NCBI GenBank assembly: GCA_030691075.1
Contig: JAUYFI010000022.1
Coordinates: forward strand, 34,063-98,062
From: Sulfurisoma sp.
Lineage (GTDB): Bacteria > Pseudomonadota > Gammaproteobacteria > Burkholderiales > Rhodocyclaceae
DNA length: 64,000 nt
Direction of reading: 5' to 3'
Under the pieces are notes generated by a model. The model had not been told where the DNA came from. It did no database searches and saw only the letters and a list, made by a program, of their open reading frames with translations. The translations under genes were made by a program, and so were the position numbers. Numbering within the stretch: the first letter of the stretch is position 1; each line of letters begins with the position of its first letter. Shown here piece by piece: positions 9,994 through 23,075 of this stretch.

Positions 9994-11152
9994 GTTGTTC
10001 CAATGGCTGGCCCAGGACATCCGCGCCTTCAACGTGTTCAGCTACATCACGCTGCGCGCGGTGCTGGCGACGATGACGGCGCTGACCATCTCCTTCATCG
10101 CCGGCCCGGCGGTGATCCGCTGGCTCGCCGCCAAGAAGATCGGCCAGTCGGTGCGCGACGACGGCCCGCGGACCCACCTGGTCAAGGCCGGCACGCCGAC
10201 CATGGGCGGCGCGCTGATCCTGATTTCGCTCGGCATCGCCACGCTGCTGTGGGCCGACCTGTCCAACCGCTTCGTCTGGATCGTGCTGATCGTGACGCTG
10301 GGCTACGGCGCGGTCGGCTGGGTCGACGACTGGCGCAAGGTGGTCTATCGCAACCCGGACGGCCTCTCGGCGCGGTCCAAGTTCTTCTGGCAGTCGCTGA
10401 TCGGCCTCGTCGCCGCCATCTATATCGCCTTCTCGATTTCCGCGCCCAACAACGAGAAGGTGGTCCAGCTCTTCTTCCAGTGGGTGGCCAGCGGCTTCAC
10501 CCTCGAACTGCCGGCGAAAACCGATCTCATCGTGCCCTTCTTCAAGAGCGTCACCTACCCGCTCGGCATGTTCGGCTTCATCCTGCTGACCTACTTCGTC
10601 ATCGTCGGCGCCAGCAATGCGGTGAACCTCACCGACGGCCTCGACGGCCTGGCCATCATGCCGACGGTGATGGTCGGCGCGGCGCTCGGCCTCTTCGCCT
10701 ATGTCGCCGGTCATGCCGGCTTCTCCAAGTACCTGCTGCTGCCCTACATCCCGGGGGCCGGAGAGCTCATGGTGTTCTGCGGCGCGCTGGCCGGCGCGGG
10801 ACTGGGCTTCCTCTGGTTCAACGCCTACCCGGCGGAGGTCTTCATGGGCGACGTCGGCGCGCTGGCGCTGGGCGCGGCGCTGGGCGCGGTGGCGGTGATT
10901 GCGCGCCAGGAAATCGTCTTCTTCATCATGGGCGGCGTCTTCGTCGCCGAGACGGTGTCGGTGATGCTGCAGGTCGGCTGGTTCAAGTACACCAGGAAGC
11001 GTTACGGCGTCGGCCAGCGCATCCTGCTGATGGCGCCGCTGCATCACCACTTCGAGCAGACCGGCTGGAAGGAAACCCAGGTCGTGGTGCGCTTCTGGAT
11101 CATCACCATCCTGCTGGTGCTGTTCGGGTTGTCGACACTGAAGATTCGATGA
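9983..11152 (+). CDS. mraY: Phospho-MurNAc-pentapeptide-transferase
   Basis: [38 protein letters not shown]. Confidence 0.96.
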   Translation: MLLELFQWLAQDIRAFNVFSYITLRAVLATMTALTISFIAGPAVIRWLAAKKIGQSVRDDGPRTHLVKAGTPTMGGALILISLGIATLLWADLSNRFVWIVLIVTLGYGAVGWVDDWRKVVYRNPDGLSARSKFFWQSLIGLVAAIYIAFSISAPNNEKVVQLFFQWVASGFTLELPAKTDLIVPFFKSVTYPLGMFGFILLTYFVIVGASNAVNLTDGLDGLAIMPTVMVGAALGLFAYVAGHAGFSKYLLLPYIPGAGELMVFCGALAGAGLGFLWFNAYPAEVFMGDVGALALGAALGAVAVIARQEIVFFIMGGVFVAETVSVMLQVGWFKYTRKRYGVGQRILLMAPLHHHFEQTGWKETQVVVRFWIITILLVLFGLSTLKIR

Positions 11153-11247
11153 AAAGCATTCACCACGAAGACACGAAGGGCGCGAAGAAAGGCCGAAGGG
11201 AATGGGTTTCCTTGGCGCCCTTCGTGTCTTCGTGGTTCAAGATTTCA
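11150..11247. repeat. Inverted-repeat element between mraY and murD
   Basis: TGAAAAGCATTCACCACGAAGACACGAAGGGCGCGAAG ... GGCGCCCTTCGTGTCTTCGTGGTTCAAGATTTCA. Confidence 0.85.
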
Positions 11248-12755
11248 TGCGGTTGAACGACAAACACGTTCTGGTGCTCGGCCTCGGCGAATCGGGGCTG
11301 GCGATGGCGCAATGGTGCGGGCGCAACGGCGCCACCGTGCGCGTCGCCGACACCCGCGCCGCACCGCCCTGTCTGGACGAACTGCGCCGCCGTGCCGCCA
11401 GTCCCACGGGGATTTCCTTCGGTCACGCCGACTTTCGTCCGGGCGAGTTCGCAAAGAGCCTGCTCGACGGCATCGACCTCGTCGCGCTCTCGCCGGGGCT
11501 GTCGCCCGGCTTGCTGGTGCTGATCCATGCCCGCGCCCAGGGTATCCCCGTGGTCGGCGAAATCGATCTGTTCGCGCACGGCCTGCGCGCACTGGGTGTG
11601 CGCGGGAACACCCGCGTGATCGCCATCACCGGCACCAACGGCAAGACCACCACCACGGCGCTCGCCGGCCACCTCTGCCGCGTCGCCGGCAAGGTCACCG
11701 GCGTGGCCGGCAACATCTCGCCCTCGCTGCTTTCGGCGCTGATGGCCTGCCAGGACGCCGGAAAATTGCCGGATATCTGGGTGCTGGAACTGTCGAGCTT
11801 CCAGCTCGAGACCCTGCAAAGCCTCGATGCCGACGCCGCCACGGTGCTCAATATTTCCGACGATCACCTCGATCGCTACATCGATCTCGACGACTATACC
11901 GCCGCCAAGGCGCGAATCTTTGCGGGGCACGGTGTCCAGGTACTCAACCGCCAGGACGCGCGGGTCAAGCGCATGGCGATTCCGGGCCGACCGCTGATCA
12001 CCTTCGGTCTCGACGCGCCCGGCGATGCCGCCGACTTCGGCCTGCGCGACAACAAGGGCGAGCCGTGGATCGTGCAGGGCGACAGGTTCCTGCTACCGGT
12101 GTCGCAACTGCCGCTCAGCGGCCTGCACAATGCCGCCAATGCCATGGCGGCGCTGGCGCTGTGCGCCGCCATCGATGCGCATGACGGCCTCGACGCCGTG
12201 GCGCTGCTGCCGGGGCTGCGCGAGTTTCGCGGGCTGCCGCATCGCGTCGAGCGCGTTGCCGAAATCTGCGGCGTCACCTGGTTCGACGATTCCAAGGGTA
12301 CCAACGTCGGCGCGACGGTGGCTGCCCTCGAAGGCATTGGCGGCCAGATGGCCGCCCCGAATAGTCGCCTCCCTCCCCCGGGGAGGGAGGTTGGGAGGGA
12401 GGGCTCTTCCGGGGGACCTTGCGGTCGGCCCGACCGCAAGGTCGTGGTGATTCTCGGTGGTGACGGCAAGGGCCAGGACTTTTCACCGCTCAAGCCGGCC
12501 ATCGCCCGTCACGCCCGCGCCGTGGTGTTGATCGGCCGCGATGGGCCGAAAATCGCCGAGGCGATCGCCGGTTGTGGCGTGCCCGTCCACGGCGCGTCGG
12601 ACATGGACGAAGCCGTGCGCGTCGCCGCGCGGGCCGCATGGGCCGGCGACGCCGTGCTGCTGTCGCCGGCCTGCGCCAGCTTCGACATGTTTCGCAACTA
12701 CGAGCACCGCGCGCAGGTTTTCGTCGCGGCGGTGAACGGGCTGGAAAAAGAATGA
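11247..12755 (+). CDS. murD: UDP-MurNAc-L-Ala--D-Glu ligase, with atypical in-frame insertions
   Basis: [38 protein letters not shown]. Confidence 0.95.
   Translation: MRLNDKHVLVLGLGESGLAMAQWCGRNGATVRVADTRAAPPCLDELRRRAASPTGISFGHADFRPGEFAKSLLDGIDLVALSPGLSPGLLVLIHARAQGIPVVGEIDLFAHGLRALGVRGNTRVIAITGTNGKTTTTALAGHLCRVAGKVTGVAGNISPSLLSALMACQDAGKLPDIWVLELSSFQLETLQSLDADAATVLNISDDHLDRYIDLDDYTAAKARIFAGHGVQVLNRQDARVKRMAIPGRPLITFGLDAPGDAADFGLRDNKGEPWIVQGDRFLLPVSQLPLSGLHNAANAMAALALCAAIDAHDGLDAVALLPGLREFRGLPHRVERVAEICGVTWFDDSKGTNVGATVAALEGIGGQMAAPNSRLPPPGREVGREGSSGGPCGRPDRKVVVILGGDGKGQDFSPLKPAIARHARAVVLIGRDGPKIAEAIAGCGVPVHGASDMDEAVRVAARAAWAGDAVLLSPACASFDMFRNYEHRAQVFVAAVNGLEKE
11388..11435 (-). repeat. Dispersed repeat, long form, in murD (antisense to the CDS)
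   Basis: CGCCGTGCCGCCAGTCCCACGGGGATTTCCTTCGGTCACGCCGACTTT. Confidence 0.85.
12368..12443. repeat. Two GC-rich palindromes inside murD
   Basis: CCTCCCTCCCCcGGGGAGGGAGG and GACCTTGCGGTCGGcCCGACCGCAAGGTC. Confidence 0.9.
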
Positions 12756-13930
12756 GCGCCGTATTCACCTCCAATCGCCGCCCGACCCTGGCGCAGGGCG
12801 CGCCGGCCGAGCTCGATCCGCTGCTGCTGTGGCCGGCGTTGGGCCTCTTGATGTTCGGCCTGGTGATGGTGTATTCGGCTTCGATCGCCACGGCCGAGGG
12901 CAGCCGCTTCACCGGCAACCAGGCCAGCTACTTCCTGGTGCGTCACGCCGTCTTTCTCGCCGTCGGCCTCGTCGCCGGCCTGGTTGCCTTCCAGGTTCCG
13001 CTGCGGCTGTGGCAGCAGGCGGCGCCCTGGCTGTTCATGGCGGGCGTCGCGCTGCTGGTGATCGTGCTGATTCCCCATGTCGGTCGCTCCGTGAATGGCG
13101 CCCAGCGCTGGCTGCCGCTGGGCCCGGTCAGCCTTCAGCCTTCGGAATTGATGAAACTCTTCGTCGTCCTCTATGCCGCCGACTACACGACGCGCAAGCT
13201 CGCCGAAATGGGTTCCTTCCGCCGCGGCTTCGTGCCCATGGCGCTGGTGATGGTGCTGGTCGGCGCATTGCTGCTGCGCGAACCGGATTTCGGCGCCTTC
13301 GTCGTCATCGTCGCCATCGCCTTCGGCGTCCTCTTTCTCGGCGGCATCAACGCGCGGCTGTTCGCGGTGCTGATCGGCGTCATGGCCGTCGCCTTCGTCG
13401 TGCTGATCCTGACCTCGCCTTATCGGCTCGAGCGCATCACAAGCTACATGGATCCATGGAAGGACGCTTTCGGCCGCGGCTACCAGCTTTCGCACGCGCT
13501 GATCGCCTTCGGTCGCGGCGAGTGGTTCGGCGTGGGCCTGGGCGCCAGCGTCGAGAAGCTGTTTTACCTGCCGGAAGCCCACACCGACTTTCTGCTGGCG
13601 GTGATCGCCGAGGAACTCGGCTTCTTCGGCGTCCTCGCCGTCGTTGTCATGTTCGCGCTGGTGGTGCAGCGCGCCTTCGCCATCGGCCGCCAGGCGCTGA
13701 TCCTCGACCGCGTTTTCGCCGGTCTCGCCGCCCAGGGCGTCGGCCTCTGGATCGGCGTGCAGGCCTTCATCAACATGGGCGTGAACATGGGCCTCTTGCC
13801 GACCAAGGGTCTGACGCTGCCGCTGATGAGCTTCGGCGGCTCGGGCATCCTCGCCAACTGCGTGGCGCTGGCCGTGTTGCTCCGCGTCGACTGGGAGAAT
13901 AGACAGCTCATGCGGGGGGTGTCGGTGTGA
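12752..13930 (+). CDS. ftsW: Peptidoglycan glycosyltransferase FtsW
   Basis: Polytopic SEDS protein; [33 protein letters not shown]. Confidence 0.96.
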   Translation: MSAVFTSNRRPTLAQGAPAELDPLLLWPALGLLMFGLVMVYSASIATAEGSRFTGNQASYFLVRHAVFLAVGLVAGLVAFQVPLRLWQQAAPWLFMAGVALLVIVLIPHVGRSVNGAQRWLPLGPVSLQPSELMKLFVVLYAADYTTRKLAEMGSFRRGFVPMALVMVLVGALLLREPDFGAFVVIVAIAFGVLFLGGINARLFAVLIGVMAVAFVVLILTSPYRLERITSYMDPWKDAFGRGYQLSHALIAFGRGEWFGVGLGASVEKLFYLPEAHTDFLLAVIAEELGFFGVLAVVVMFALVVQRAFAIGRQALILDRVFAGLAAQGVGLWIGVQAFINMGVNMGLLPTKGLTLPLMSFGGSGILANCVALAVLLRVDWENRQLMRGVSV

Positions 13931-14994
13931 GCAAGACCCTCCTCGTCATGGCGGGCGGCACGGGGGGGCACATCTTTCCGGGTCTCGCGGTGGCCGACGC
14001 ACTGCGCGAACAGGGCTGGCGCGTGGTGTGGATGGGCAATCCGGATGGCATGGAGGCGCGGCTGGTGCCGGAACGCGGCTACGAGATGGCCTGGGTGCGC
14101 TTCGCGGCGCTGCGCGGCAAGGGCATCGTGCGCAAGCTGCTGCTGCCCTTCGACCTGCTGCGCGCCTTCGCCCGGGCATCGAGCGAACTCAAGCGCATCC
14201 GCCCGGACGTCGTGCTCGGCATGGGCGGTTTCGTCACCTTTCCCGGCGGCATGATGGCGGTGTTGAAGGGAATCCCGCTGGTGCTGCACGAGCAGAACTC
14301 CGTGGCCGGCCTGGCCAACCGCGTGCTGGCTTTTGTTGCCGACCGCATCCTCACCGGCTTTCCCGGCGCGCTGAAGAAGGGAGACTGGGTCGGCAATCCC
14401 GTGCGTACGGAAATCGCCTTGCTGCCGGAGCCGACTTTGCGTTATCGCGAGCGCGAACGCCGCGGCGATCCACCTCATTTGCTGGTGGTCGGGGGCAGTC
14501 TCGGTGCCGCGGCGCTCAACGAAGCCGTGCCGCGGGCGCTGGCCCTGCTGCCGGAAGGCGAGCGGCCCGAGGTGCTGCATCAGGCCGGCGAGAAGCACAT
14601 CGATTCACTGCGCGATATTTACTCGCGTGCCGGCGTCACGGCGAATCTCGTGCCCTTCATCGAGGACATGGCCGGCGCCTACGCCTGGGCCGATCTGGTG
14701 ATCTGCCGCGCCGGGGCGCTCACCGTCGCCGAGCTGGCCGCCGCGGGCGTCGCCAGCGTCCTCGTGCCCTTCCCGCACGCGGTGGACGATCACCAGACCG
14801 GCAACGCGCGCTTCCTCGCCAATGCCGGCGCGGCGATCCTGCTGCCGCAGGCCGAGTTGACGCCCGAGCGGCTGGCGCTGATCCGCAACATGAATCGCGA
14901 CCAGCTGCTGCAAATGGCGGAGATGGCGCAGTCGCTGGCGAAACCGGACGCGACCGCCGCGGTCGCGAATGTTTGCAAGGAGTTGGTCCGATGA
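13927..14994 (+). CDS. murG: UDP-GlcNAc transferase MurG
   Basis: [36 protein letters not shown]. Confidence 0.96.
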   Translation: MSKTLLVMAGGTGGHIFPGLAVADALREQGWRVVWMGNPDGMEARLVPERGYEMAWVRFAALRGKGIVRKLLLPFDLLRAFARASSELKRIRPDVVLGMGGFVTFPGGMMAVLKGIPLVLHEQNSVAGLANRVLAFVADRILTGFPGALKKGDWVGNPVRTEIALLPEPTLRYRERERRGDPPHLLVVGGSLGAAALNEAVPRALALLPEGERPEVLHQAGEKHIDSLRDIYSRAGVTANLVPFIEDMAGAYAWADLVICRAGALTVAELAAAGVASVLVPFPHAVDDHQTGNARFLANAGAAILLPQAELTPERLALIRNMNRDQLLQMAEMAQSLAKPDATAAVANVCKELVR

Positions 14995-16371
14995 AACACA
15001 AAGTGCGCCGCATTCATTTCATAGGCGTCGGCGGTTCCGGCATGAGCGGCATCGCCGAGGTGCTGGCCAACCAGGGCTATGAAGTCTCCGGTTCCGATCT
15101 CACCGAGTCCGCCACGACGCGGCGTCTCGCCGCGCAGGGTGTGCGCGTGGCGATCGGCCACGCCGCCGACAACGTCGCCGGCGCCGACGCCGTGGTGGTG
15201 TCGACGGCGGTGAAGGACGACAACCCGGAGGTGATCGCCGCGCGCTCCCGCCACCTGCCCATCGTGCCGCGGGCGCAGATGCTGGCCGAGCTGATGCGCC
15301 TCAAGCAGGGCATCGCCATCGCCGGCACCCACGGCAAGACCACGACCACCAGCCTGGTCGCCAGTTGCCTGGCCGAGGGCGGCATCGACCCGACCTTCGT
15401 CATCGGCGGCCGCCTCAATTCCGCCGGCGCCAATGCGCGGCTCGGCGCCGGCGAGTTCCTCGTCGCCGAGGCCGACGAGTCCGATGCTTCGTTTCTGTTC
15501 CTGTCGCCGGTGGTGTCGGTGGTGACCAACATCGACGCCGACCACATGGAGACCTACGGCCACGACTTCGGCCGGCTCAAGCAGGCCTTCGTCGATTTCC
15601 TCCATCGCCTGCCCTTCTACGGCGTGGCCGTGCTCTGTACCGACGACGCCAACGTGCGTGAGATCCTGCCGCGCGTGGCCAAGCAGGTGGTGACCTACGG
15701 CATCGACGAGCCGGCGAACTTTCGCGCCGAGAACGTGCGCGCGGAAGGCAGCGTCATGAAGTTCGACTGCGTCCGCACCAACGGCAGCATTTCGCGCCTG
15801 GCCGTCACGCTCAACCTGCCCGGCCGCCACAACGTACTCAATGCGCTGGCGGCGATCGCGGTGGCCACGGAAGTCGGCGTTGGCGACACGGCGATCGTCA
15901 AGGCCCTGGCCGAGTTCAAAGGCGTCGACCGCCGCTTCCAGCGCCATGGCGAGATAGCGGCAAAAGACGGCGGCCGCTTCACCCTGATCGACGACTACGG
16001 CCACCACCCGGTCGAGATGGCCGCGACCATCGCCGCCGCCCGCGGCGCCTTCCCCGGCCGCCGTCTGGTGCTGGCCTTCCAGCCGCACCGCTACACCCGC
16101 ACCCGCGACTGCTTCGAGGACTTCGTCAAGGTGCTCGCGGGCGCGGACGCGCTGCTGCTGGCCGAGGTCTACGCGGCGGGCGAGGCACCCATCGTTGCCG
16201 CCGACTCGCGCGCCCTCACGCGCGCCTTGCGCGTCGCCGGCAAGATCGAGCCGGTGTTCGTCGCGGATATCGCGGCCATGGCGGACGCCATCCTCGAGGC
16301 GGCGCGCGACGGCGACGTCGTCATCACCATGGGCGCGGGTTCCATCGGCGGCGTGCCGGGAATGTTGAGCA

Positions 16372-16379
<8 letters not shown>
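14991..16379 (+). CDS. murC: UDP-MurNAc--L-alanine ligase
   Basis: [48 protein letters not shown]. Confidence 0.96.
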
Positions 16380-17372
<993 letters not shown>

Positions 17373-17373
<1 letters not shown>

Positions 17374-18287
17374 TGCAGCACGACTTCGGCAAGGTCGCGG
17401 TAATGCTCGGCGGCGAGTCGGCCGAGCGCGCCGTCTCGCTCAAGAGCGGCGCGGCGGTGCTCGCCGCGTTGCTGCGCGCCGGCGTAGACGCCCATGCCTT
17501 CGATCCGGCGGAAAAGCCGCTGGCCGCGCTCAAGGACGAGGGCTATGCCTGCGTCTTCATCGCCCTGCACGGTCGCGGCGGCGAAGACGGCTGTATGCAG
17601 GGTGCTCTGGAATTGATGAAGATTCCCTATACCGGCAGCGGCGTGCTGGCCTCGGCGCTGGGGATGGACAAGTGGCGCAGCAAGCTGGCCTGGCGCGCGG
17701 CGGGAATCCCCGTTCCCGATTTCGCGGTGATCGATGCCGGGTCGGACTTCGCCGCGGTCGAGCGGCAACTCGGCCTGCCGCTGTTCGTCAAGCCGGCGTG
17801 CGAGGGTTCGAGCATCGGCATCAGCAAGGTCAAGACGCCGGGCGGCCTGCGCGCCGCCCGGGAACTGGCGGCGAAATACGACAAGGTGGTGCTGGCCGAG
17901 CGCTTCGTCGACGCCGGCGAATACACCGTCGGCATACTCGCCGGCCAGGCGTTGCCGGTGATCCGCATCGTGCCGGCGACCGAGTTCTACGATTTCGAGG
18001 CCAAGTACGAGCGCGCCGACACCCAGTACCGCATTCCCTCCGGACTGACCGCCGAACAGGAAAGCGGGATGCGGACCCTGGCGCTGCGCGCCTTCGACGT
18101 TCTGGGCGGCCGCGGATGGGGCCGGGTGGACATCATGCTCGACCATGACGGCCACTCCTGGTGCCTCGAGGTCAACAGCTCGCCCGGCATGACCGACCAT
18201 TCGCTGGTGCCGATGGCGGCGCGCGCCGCCGGCATCGACTTTGAAGACCTCGTCGTAAGAATCCTGGCGGAGGCGAGCTGTGGCTAG
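17373..18287 (+). CDS. ddl: D-alanine--D-alanine ligase
   Basis: [48 protein letters not shown]. Confidence 0.95.
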
Positions 18288-19065
18288 GAAGGACCGCAAC
18301 CGCCGGGTACAGGAGAACGAGGGCCTTTGGGATCGGCCGCAGTTGCTCAATCTGGGCGCCGATCTGCTGTTCGTTTTCGCTATTGCCGTGCTGGCCTGGG
18401 CGGCGATGAGCGGCGTACAGCGCCTGCCCTTCTATCCGCTGCGCGAGCTGGTGGTGGTCGGCGAGGTCGGGCGCGTCAGCCGCGCCCAGATCGAGCATGC
18501 CGCGCGCTCCGCGCTGTCCGGCAATCTGTTGAGCGTCAATCTCGACGAGGCACGCGTCGCCTTCGAGAAGCTGCCCTGGGTGCGCCGCGCGGAATTGCGC
18601 CGGCAGTGGCCGCATGCGCTGGAGCTCGTGCTCGAGGAGCATGTCGCGATGGCGCGCTGGGCGCGGGCCGACGGCGATCCGCGCCTGGTCAATACCCGCG
18701 GCGAGGTCTTTGCGGCCGCCGGCGGCGACGACCTGCCGCTCTTCATCGGGCCCGAGGGCTCGTCCGCCGCGATGCTCGAACGCTATCGCGAGTTCGACTC
18801 GCGCCTGGCGAAAATCCGGCGCAAGCCCGTGGCGCTGACGCTGACGGCGCGCGAGGCCTGGCAGGTGAAGCTCGACGACGGCGTGCTGCTCGATCTCGGC
18901 CGCGACCAGCCCAGGCAGCCGCTGGCGGAGCGCCTCGAACGCTTTGCCGCGCACTACGCCGCCGCCCGCGACAAGGCCGGGGCGCCGGTCGCCGCCGTCG
19001 ACATGCGTTACCCCAACGGCTTCGCGCTGCGCCTCGGCCAGCCGGACAAAAAGAGTGCTTCATGA
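18280..19065 (+). CDS. ftsQ: Cell division protein FtsQ
   Basis: N-terminal TM plus POTRA-like region, between ddl and ftsA. Confidence 0.9.
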   Translation: MARKDRNRRVQENEGLWDRPQLLNLGADLLFVFAIAVLAWAAMSGVQRLPFYPLRELVVVGEVGRVSRAQIEHAARSALSGNLLSVNLDEARVAFEKLPWVRRAELRRQWPHALELVLEEHVAMARWARADGDPRLVNTRGEVFAAAGGDDLPLFIGPEGSSAAMLERYREFDSRLAKIRRKPVALTLTAREAWQVKLDDGVLLDLGRDQPRQPLAERLERFAAHYAAARDKAGAPVAAVDMRYPNGFALRLGQPDKKSAS

Positions 19066-19075
19066 GTAAAGAACA

Positions 19076-20308
19076 ATGAGCAAGGAACCCAAACGCGATC
19101 TGATCGTCGGTCTCGACATCGGCACCTCGAAGATCGTCGCCATCGTCGCCGAGGTCAATGCCGAGGGCCAACTGGTCATTCTCGGCCTGGGCAGCCAGCA
19201 GTCGCGCGGGCTGCGCCGCGGCGTGGTGGTGAACATCGAGGAGACGGTGGGCGCCATCTCGCGCGCCATCGAAGAAGTCGAGCTGATGGCCGGCTGCAAG
19301 GTCAAGGAAGTCTATACCGGCATCGCCGGCAGCCACATCAAGAGCAAGGACTCCAGCGGCATGGCCGTGGTGCGCGACAAGGAGGTGACGCAGTTCGACG
19401 TCGAGCGCGCCATCGAGGCCGCCAACGCCACGCCGATTTCCGCCGACGACCGGATCCTCCATACGCTGGTGCAGGAGTTCATCGTCGATGGCCAGGATGG
19501 TGTCAAGGAACCGATTGGCATGGACGCCAAGCGCCTCGACGTCAAGGTGCATATCGTCACCGGCGCCGTCACCGCCGTGCAGAACATCGTCAAGTGCGTG
19601 CATCGCTGCGGCCTTGAAGTGGTCGACCTGGTCCTGCAACCGCTGGCCTCGGGCCATGCCGTGCTGACCGACGACGAGCGCGACGTCGGCGTCTGTCTGG
19701 TCGACATCGGCGGCGGCACCACCGACGTGGCGATCTTCTCCCAGGGCGCCATCCGTCACACCGCGGTGATTCCCATCGCCGGCGACCAGATCACGGCGGA
19801 CATCGGTTTTGCCCTGCGCACCTCGACGGCCGACGCCGAGGAGATCAAGGAAAAATGGGGCGTGGCGTTGCAGCAGATCGCCGACCCGGAGCAGATGATC
19901 GAGGTGCCGGGCGTCGGCGAGCGCTCGGCGACGCAGCTCTCGCGCCAGTCCCTGGCCGGCTTCATCCAGCCGCGCATCGAGGAAATCTTCCTCAAGGTGC
20001 AGGAGGAACTGGTCAGGAGCGGCTACGAGCGGCTGCTGCGCGCCGGCATCGTGCTCACCGGCGGTTCGGCGCAGATGCCGGGGATGACCGAGCTGGGCGA
20101 GGAAATCTTCCACAACACGGTGAAGCTCGGCGTGCCGCACTACGACGGCAACCTGCGCGACTTCGTCAAGGGGCCGCGCCATTCGACGGCGATGGGGCTG
20201 CTGCTCGAGGGGCTGACCCAAAAACAACGCGGGCTCAAGGTGCGGAGCCCGCGGAATTTCAGGCAGGTTCTGGAACGCATGCGTTCCTGGTTCGTGAAGA
20301 ATTTTTGA
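19076..20308 (+). CDS. ftsA: Cell division protein FtsA
   Basis: LIVGLDIGTSKIVAIVAE; DIGGGTTDVAIF; GIVLTGGSAQMPGM. Confidence 0.96.
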   Translation: MSKEPKRDLIVGLDIGTSKIVAIVAEVNAEGQLVILGLGSQQSRGLRRGVVVNIEETVGAISRAIEEVELMAGCKVKEVYTGIAGSHIKSKDSSGMAVVRDKEVTQFDVERAIEAANATPISADDRILHTLVQEFIVDGQDGVKEPIGMDAKRLDVKVHIVTGAVTAVQNIVKCVHRCGLEVVDLVLQPLASGHAVLTDDERDVGVCLVDIGGGTTDVAIFSQGAIRHTAVIPIAGDQITADIGFALRTSTADAEEIKEKWGVALQQIADPEQMIEVPGVGERSATQLSRQSLAGFIQPRIEEIFLKVQEELVRSGYERLLRAGIVLTGGSAQMPGMTELGEEIFHNTVKLGVPHYDGNLRDFVKGPRHSTAMGLLLEGLTQKQRGLKVRSPRNFRQVLERMRSWFVKNF

Positions 20309-20343
20309 TCTTACTTTGCAGCAGCAACAACAAGGAGGCGAGC

Positions 20344-21543
20344 ATGTTTGAATTTGTTGAACCGGAACCCACGACCATCATCAAGGTCATCGGCGTCGGC
20401 GGCGCGGGTGGCAATGCCGTCGAGCACATGATCCGCGAGGGCGTGCAAGGCGTTGAGTTCATTTGCGCCAACACCGACGCGCAGGCGCTGAAACACATGA
20501 GCGCCGGCGTCAAGCTCCAGCTCGGGCCGGGTCTGGGCGCCGGCGGCAAGCCCGAGGTCGGCCGCGAGCATGCGCGGTTGGCCCGCGAGCAGATCGCCGA
20601 GGCGCTCGCCGGCGCCCACATGGCCTTCATCACCGCCGGCATGGGCGGCGGCACCGGCACCGGCGCCGCGCCCATCGTCGCCGAGGTGGCGCGCGAACTC
20701 GGCATCCTCACCGTCGCCGTGGTGACCAAGCCCTTCGACTACGAGGGCCGCCGCATGAGCCTGGCCGAGGCCGGTCTCAAGGAACTGGAAGAATCGGTCG
20801 ACTCGCTGATCGTCGTGCTCAACGAGAAGCTGATGGAAGTGCTGGGCGAGGACGTGCTGATGGACGAAGCCTTCCGGGCCGCCGACAACGTGCTCAAGAA
20901 TGCCGTCGGCGGCATCGCCGAGATCATCAACGTGCATGGCCACATCAACGTCGATTTCCAGGACGTGCGCACCGTGATGGGCGAGATGGGCAAGGCCATG
21001 ATGGGCTCGGGCGAAGCCACCGGCGTCGATCGCGCCCGCATCGCCGCCGAGAACGCCGCCGCCAGCCCGCTGCTCGAGGGCATCGAGTTGTCCGGCGCCC
21101 GCGGCGTGCTGGTCAATGTCAGCGCCAGCAAGCAGATCAGCATGAAGGAGTACAAGGAGGTGATGGCCACCATCCGCCAATACACCTCGCCCGAGGCGAC
21201 CGTGATCTGCGGCCTCGCCTACGACGAGGGCATGGAGGATCGCGTGCGCGTCACCGTGGTCGCCACCGGGCTGGGCGCGCCCGGCGTGCGCCGCCAGGCC
21301 AAGCCGACGCTGATCCACGACGCTGAAAGATTGAATGGCACGGACGGCAGGCCGGTGCCCGGCACGAGTTCGGGTTTCAATGTTCCCGAGGTGGGAGATG
21401 TGTTCCGCTCCAGCCGCGGCAACCGCGCCGCCAGCGTCGATTCCATGACTGCCAGTGGGGTCGATAAGTACGATATTCCTGCTTTCCTGCGCAGGGACAA
21501 CGACGAATCGTTGCCGGCCTTTTTCCGCAAACAGGCGGATTGA
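20344..21543 (+). CDS. ftsZ: Cell division GTPase FtsZ
   Basis: IKVIGVGGAGGNAVEHM; GMGGGTGTGAAPIVAE; C-terminal KYDIPAFLRR. Confidence 0.97.
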   Translation: MFEFVEPEPTTIIKVIGVGGAGGNAVEHMIREGVQGVEFICANTDAQALKHMSAGVKLQLGPGLGAGGKPEVGREHARLAREQIAEALAGAHMAFITAGMGGGTGTGAAPIVAEVARELGILTVAVVTKPFDYEGRRMSLAEAGLKELEESVDSLIVVLNEKLMEVLGEDVLMDEAFRAADNVLKNAVGGIAEIINVHGHINVDFQDVRTVMGEMGKAMMGSGEATGVDRARIAAENAAASPLLEGIELSGARGVLVNVSASKQISMKEYKEVMATIRQYTSPEATVICGLAYDEGMEDRVRVTVVATGLGAPGVRRQAKPTLIHDAERLNGTDGRPVPGTSSGFNVPEVGDVFRSSRGNRAASVDSMTASGVDKYDIPAFLRRDNDESLPAFFRKQAD

Positions 21544-21660
21544 GGCAAGGTTTGGCGGCGCGACCGGGGGAGATTCGCCTCCCCCCGACCGCTCCGCCTG
21601 CCATGGTAAGATCGTCGCCCCGAACAATGCCTTTGCCATATCCTCTCCGCTAGCCCGTCC

Positions 21661-22581
21661 ATGCTGCGCCAGCGCACGCTCAAGTCCGTCATCAACGCCA
21701 CTGGCGTCGGTCTTCATTCCGGCGTCAAGGTGCGGTTGACGCTGCGTCCGGCCCAGCCGAATACGGGTATCGTTTTCCGTCGCGTCGATCTCGATCCGCC
21801 GGTCGACCTGCGCGCCGATCCCTTCGGTGTCGGCGACACGCGCATGGCCTCGGTGCTCGAGCACGATGGTGTGCGCCTCGGCACCGTCGAGCACCTGATG
21901 TCGGCGCTGGCCGGTCTCGGCATCGACAATCTCTACGCCGACGTCGACGCCGCCGAGCTGCCGATCATGGACGGTTCGGCCGGCCCCTTCGTGTTCCTGC
22001 TGCAATCCGCCGGCATTGAGGAACAGAACGCGCCGAAACGCTTTCTTCGCATCAAAAAGCCCGTCGAAGTGAAGGATGGCGACAAATGGGCACGGCTCGA
22101 GCCCTACGACGGATTCAGGCTGACGTTTTCCATCGCCTTCAACCACCCGGCGGTGGATCAGACCGGAAATCGCGTTGTGGTCGATTTTGCCGACGACTCT
22201 TACATCCGCGACATCTCACGCGCCCGCACTTTCGGTTTCACCCAGGATGTCGAGGCCCTGCGCGCCCAGGGCCTGGCGCTCGGCGGCAGCCTCGACAACG
22301 CCATCGTAATGGACGAATACCGCATCCTCAACACCGACGGCCTGCGGCTTCCCGACGAGTTCGCCCGTCACAAGATGCTCGACGCCATCGGCGACCTCTA
22401 TCTCGCCGGCCATCCCCTGCTGGCCGCCTTCTCGGCCCACAAGTCCGGGCATGCGCTCAACAACCAGTTGCTGCGCACCCTGCTGGCGGATGCCTCGGCC
22501 TGGGAACTGGTGAGTTTCGAGGATGCCGCGGCCGCTCCGGCCGGCATCGCGAACCTCTATCCCGAACTGCAGGCGGCTTGA
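21661..22581 (+). CDS. lpxC: UDP-3-O-acyl-GlcNAc deacetylase
   Basis: [55 protein letters not shown]. Confidence 0.96.
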   Translation: MLRQRTLKSVINATGVGLHSGVKVRLTLRPAQPNTGIVFRRVDLDPPVDLRADPFGVGDTRMASVLEHDGVRLGTVEHLMSALAGLGIDNLYADVDAAELPIMDGSAGPFVFLLQSAGIEEQNAPKRFLRIKKPVEVKDGDKWARLEPYDGFRLTFSIAFNHPAVDQTGNRVVVDFADDSYIRDISRARTFGFTQDVEALRAQGLALGGSLDNAIVMDEYRILNTDGLRLPDEFARHKMLDAIGDLYLAGHPLLAAFSAHKSGHALNNQLLRTLLADASAWELVSFEDAAAAPAGIANLYPELQAA

Positions 22582-22598
22582 TCCCGACTGTAGGGTTT

Positions 22599-23075
22599 CT
22601 AGCCGCGCTCGACCAATTTGGCCAATGCAAGCTTAAGGCGAGACCCTTCAGGCAAGCGCCTTTCAAGCGATGTGAGTCCTTGCTTTGCTTGATCGCCAAT
22701 GCCTGTGGGGGCTTGGCGCGGGGCTTGGATGGGTTTTTCGTTGCGCCCTTGCACGCGGATTTCAATTCCATTAACCTCCGCCGCTTCAAAACGTACAAGG
22801 TCGGCGAGCCGCGGTGCCAGTTGCCTGAGCTTTGCCGCCACCGCGCCATTATCGGCGTGGATAACGAGCTTCCCCGACTTGAGATTCGCCACGCGGGCGC
22901 CGCGGGCAAGGCTGACTGGTAGGTTAGCCGCAAGAATAGCTTGCAGCCGCGCCAGGCGGGAAGCATGGGAAGACAGTCGAGCCATGCCGGCATCGGCGAG
23001 CAGGCAGTCTTCGAGAGAACGGACAGTGCGGCGCGGCCGCATGGTGCAATACCTGAAAGGGTGCAGAGCATGCAT
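22599..23075 (-). CDS. DciA-like DUF721 protein (start uncertain; 23039 also possible)
   Basis: RRTVRSLEDCLL...LARLQAILAANLPVSLARGARVANLKSGKLVIHADNGAVAAKLRQLAPRL. Confidence 0.7.
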   Translation of the reverse strand: MHALHPFRYCTMRPRRTVRSLEDCLLADAGMARLSSHASRLARLQAILAANLPVSLARGARVANLKSGKLVIHADNGAVAAKLRQLAPRLADLVRFEAAEVNGIEIRVQGRNEKPIQAPRQAPTGIGDQAKQGLTSLERRLPEGSRLKLALAKLVERG

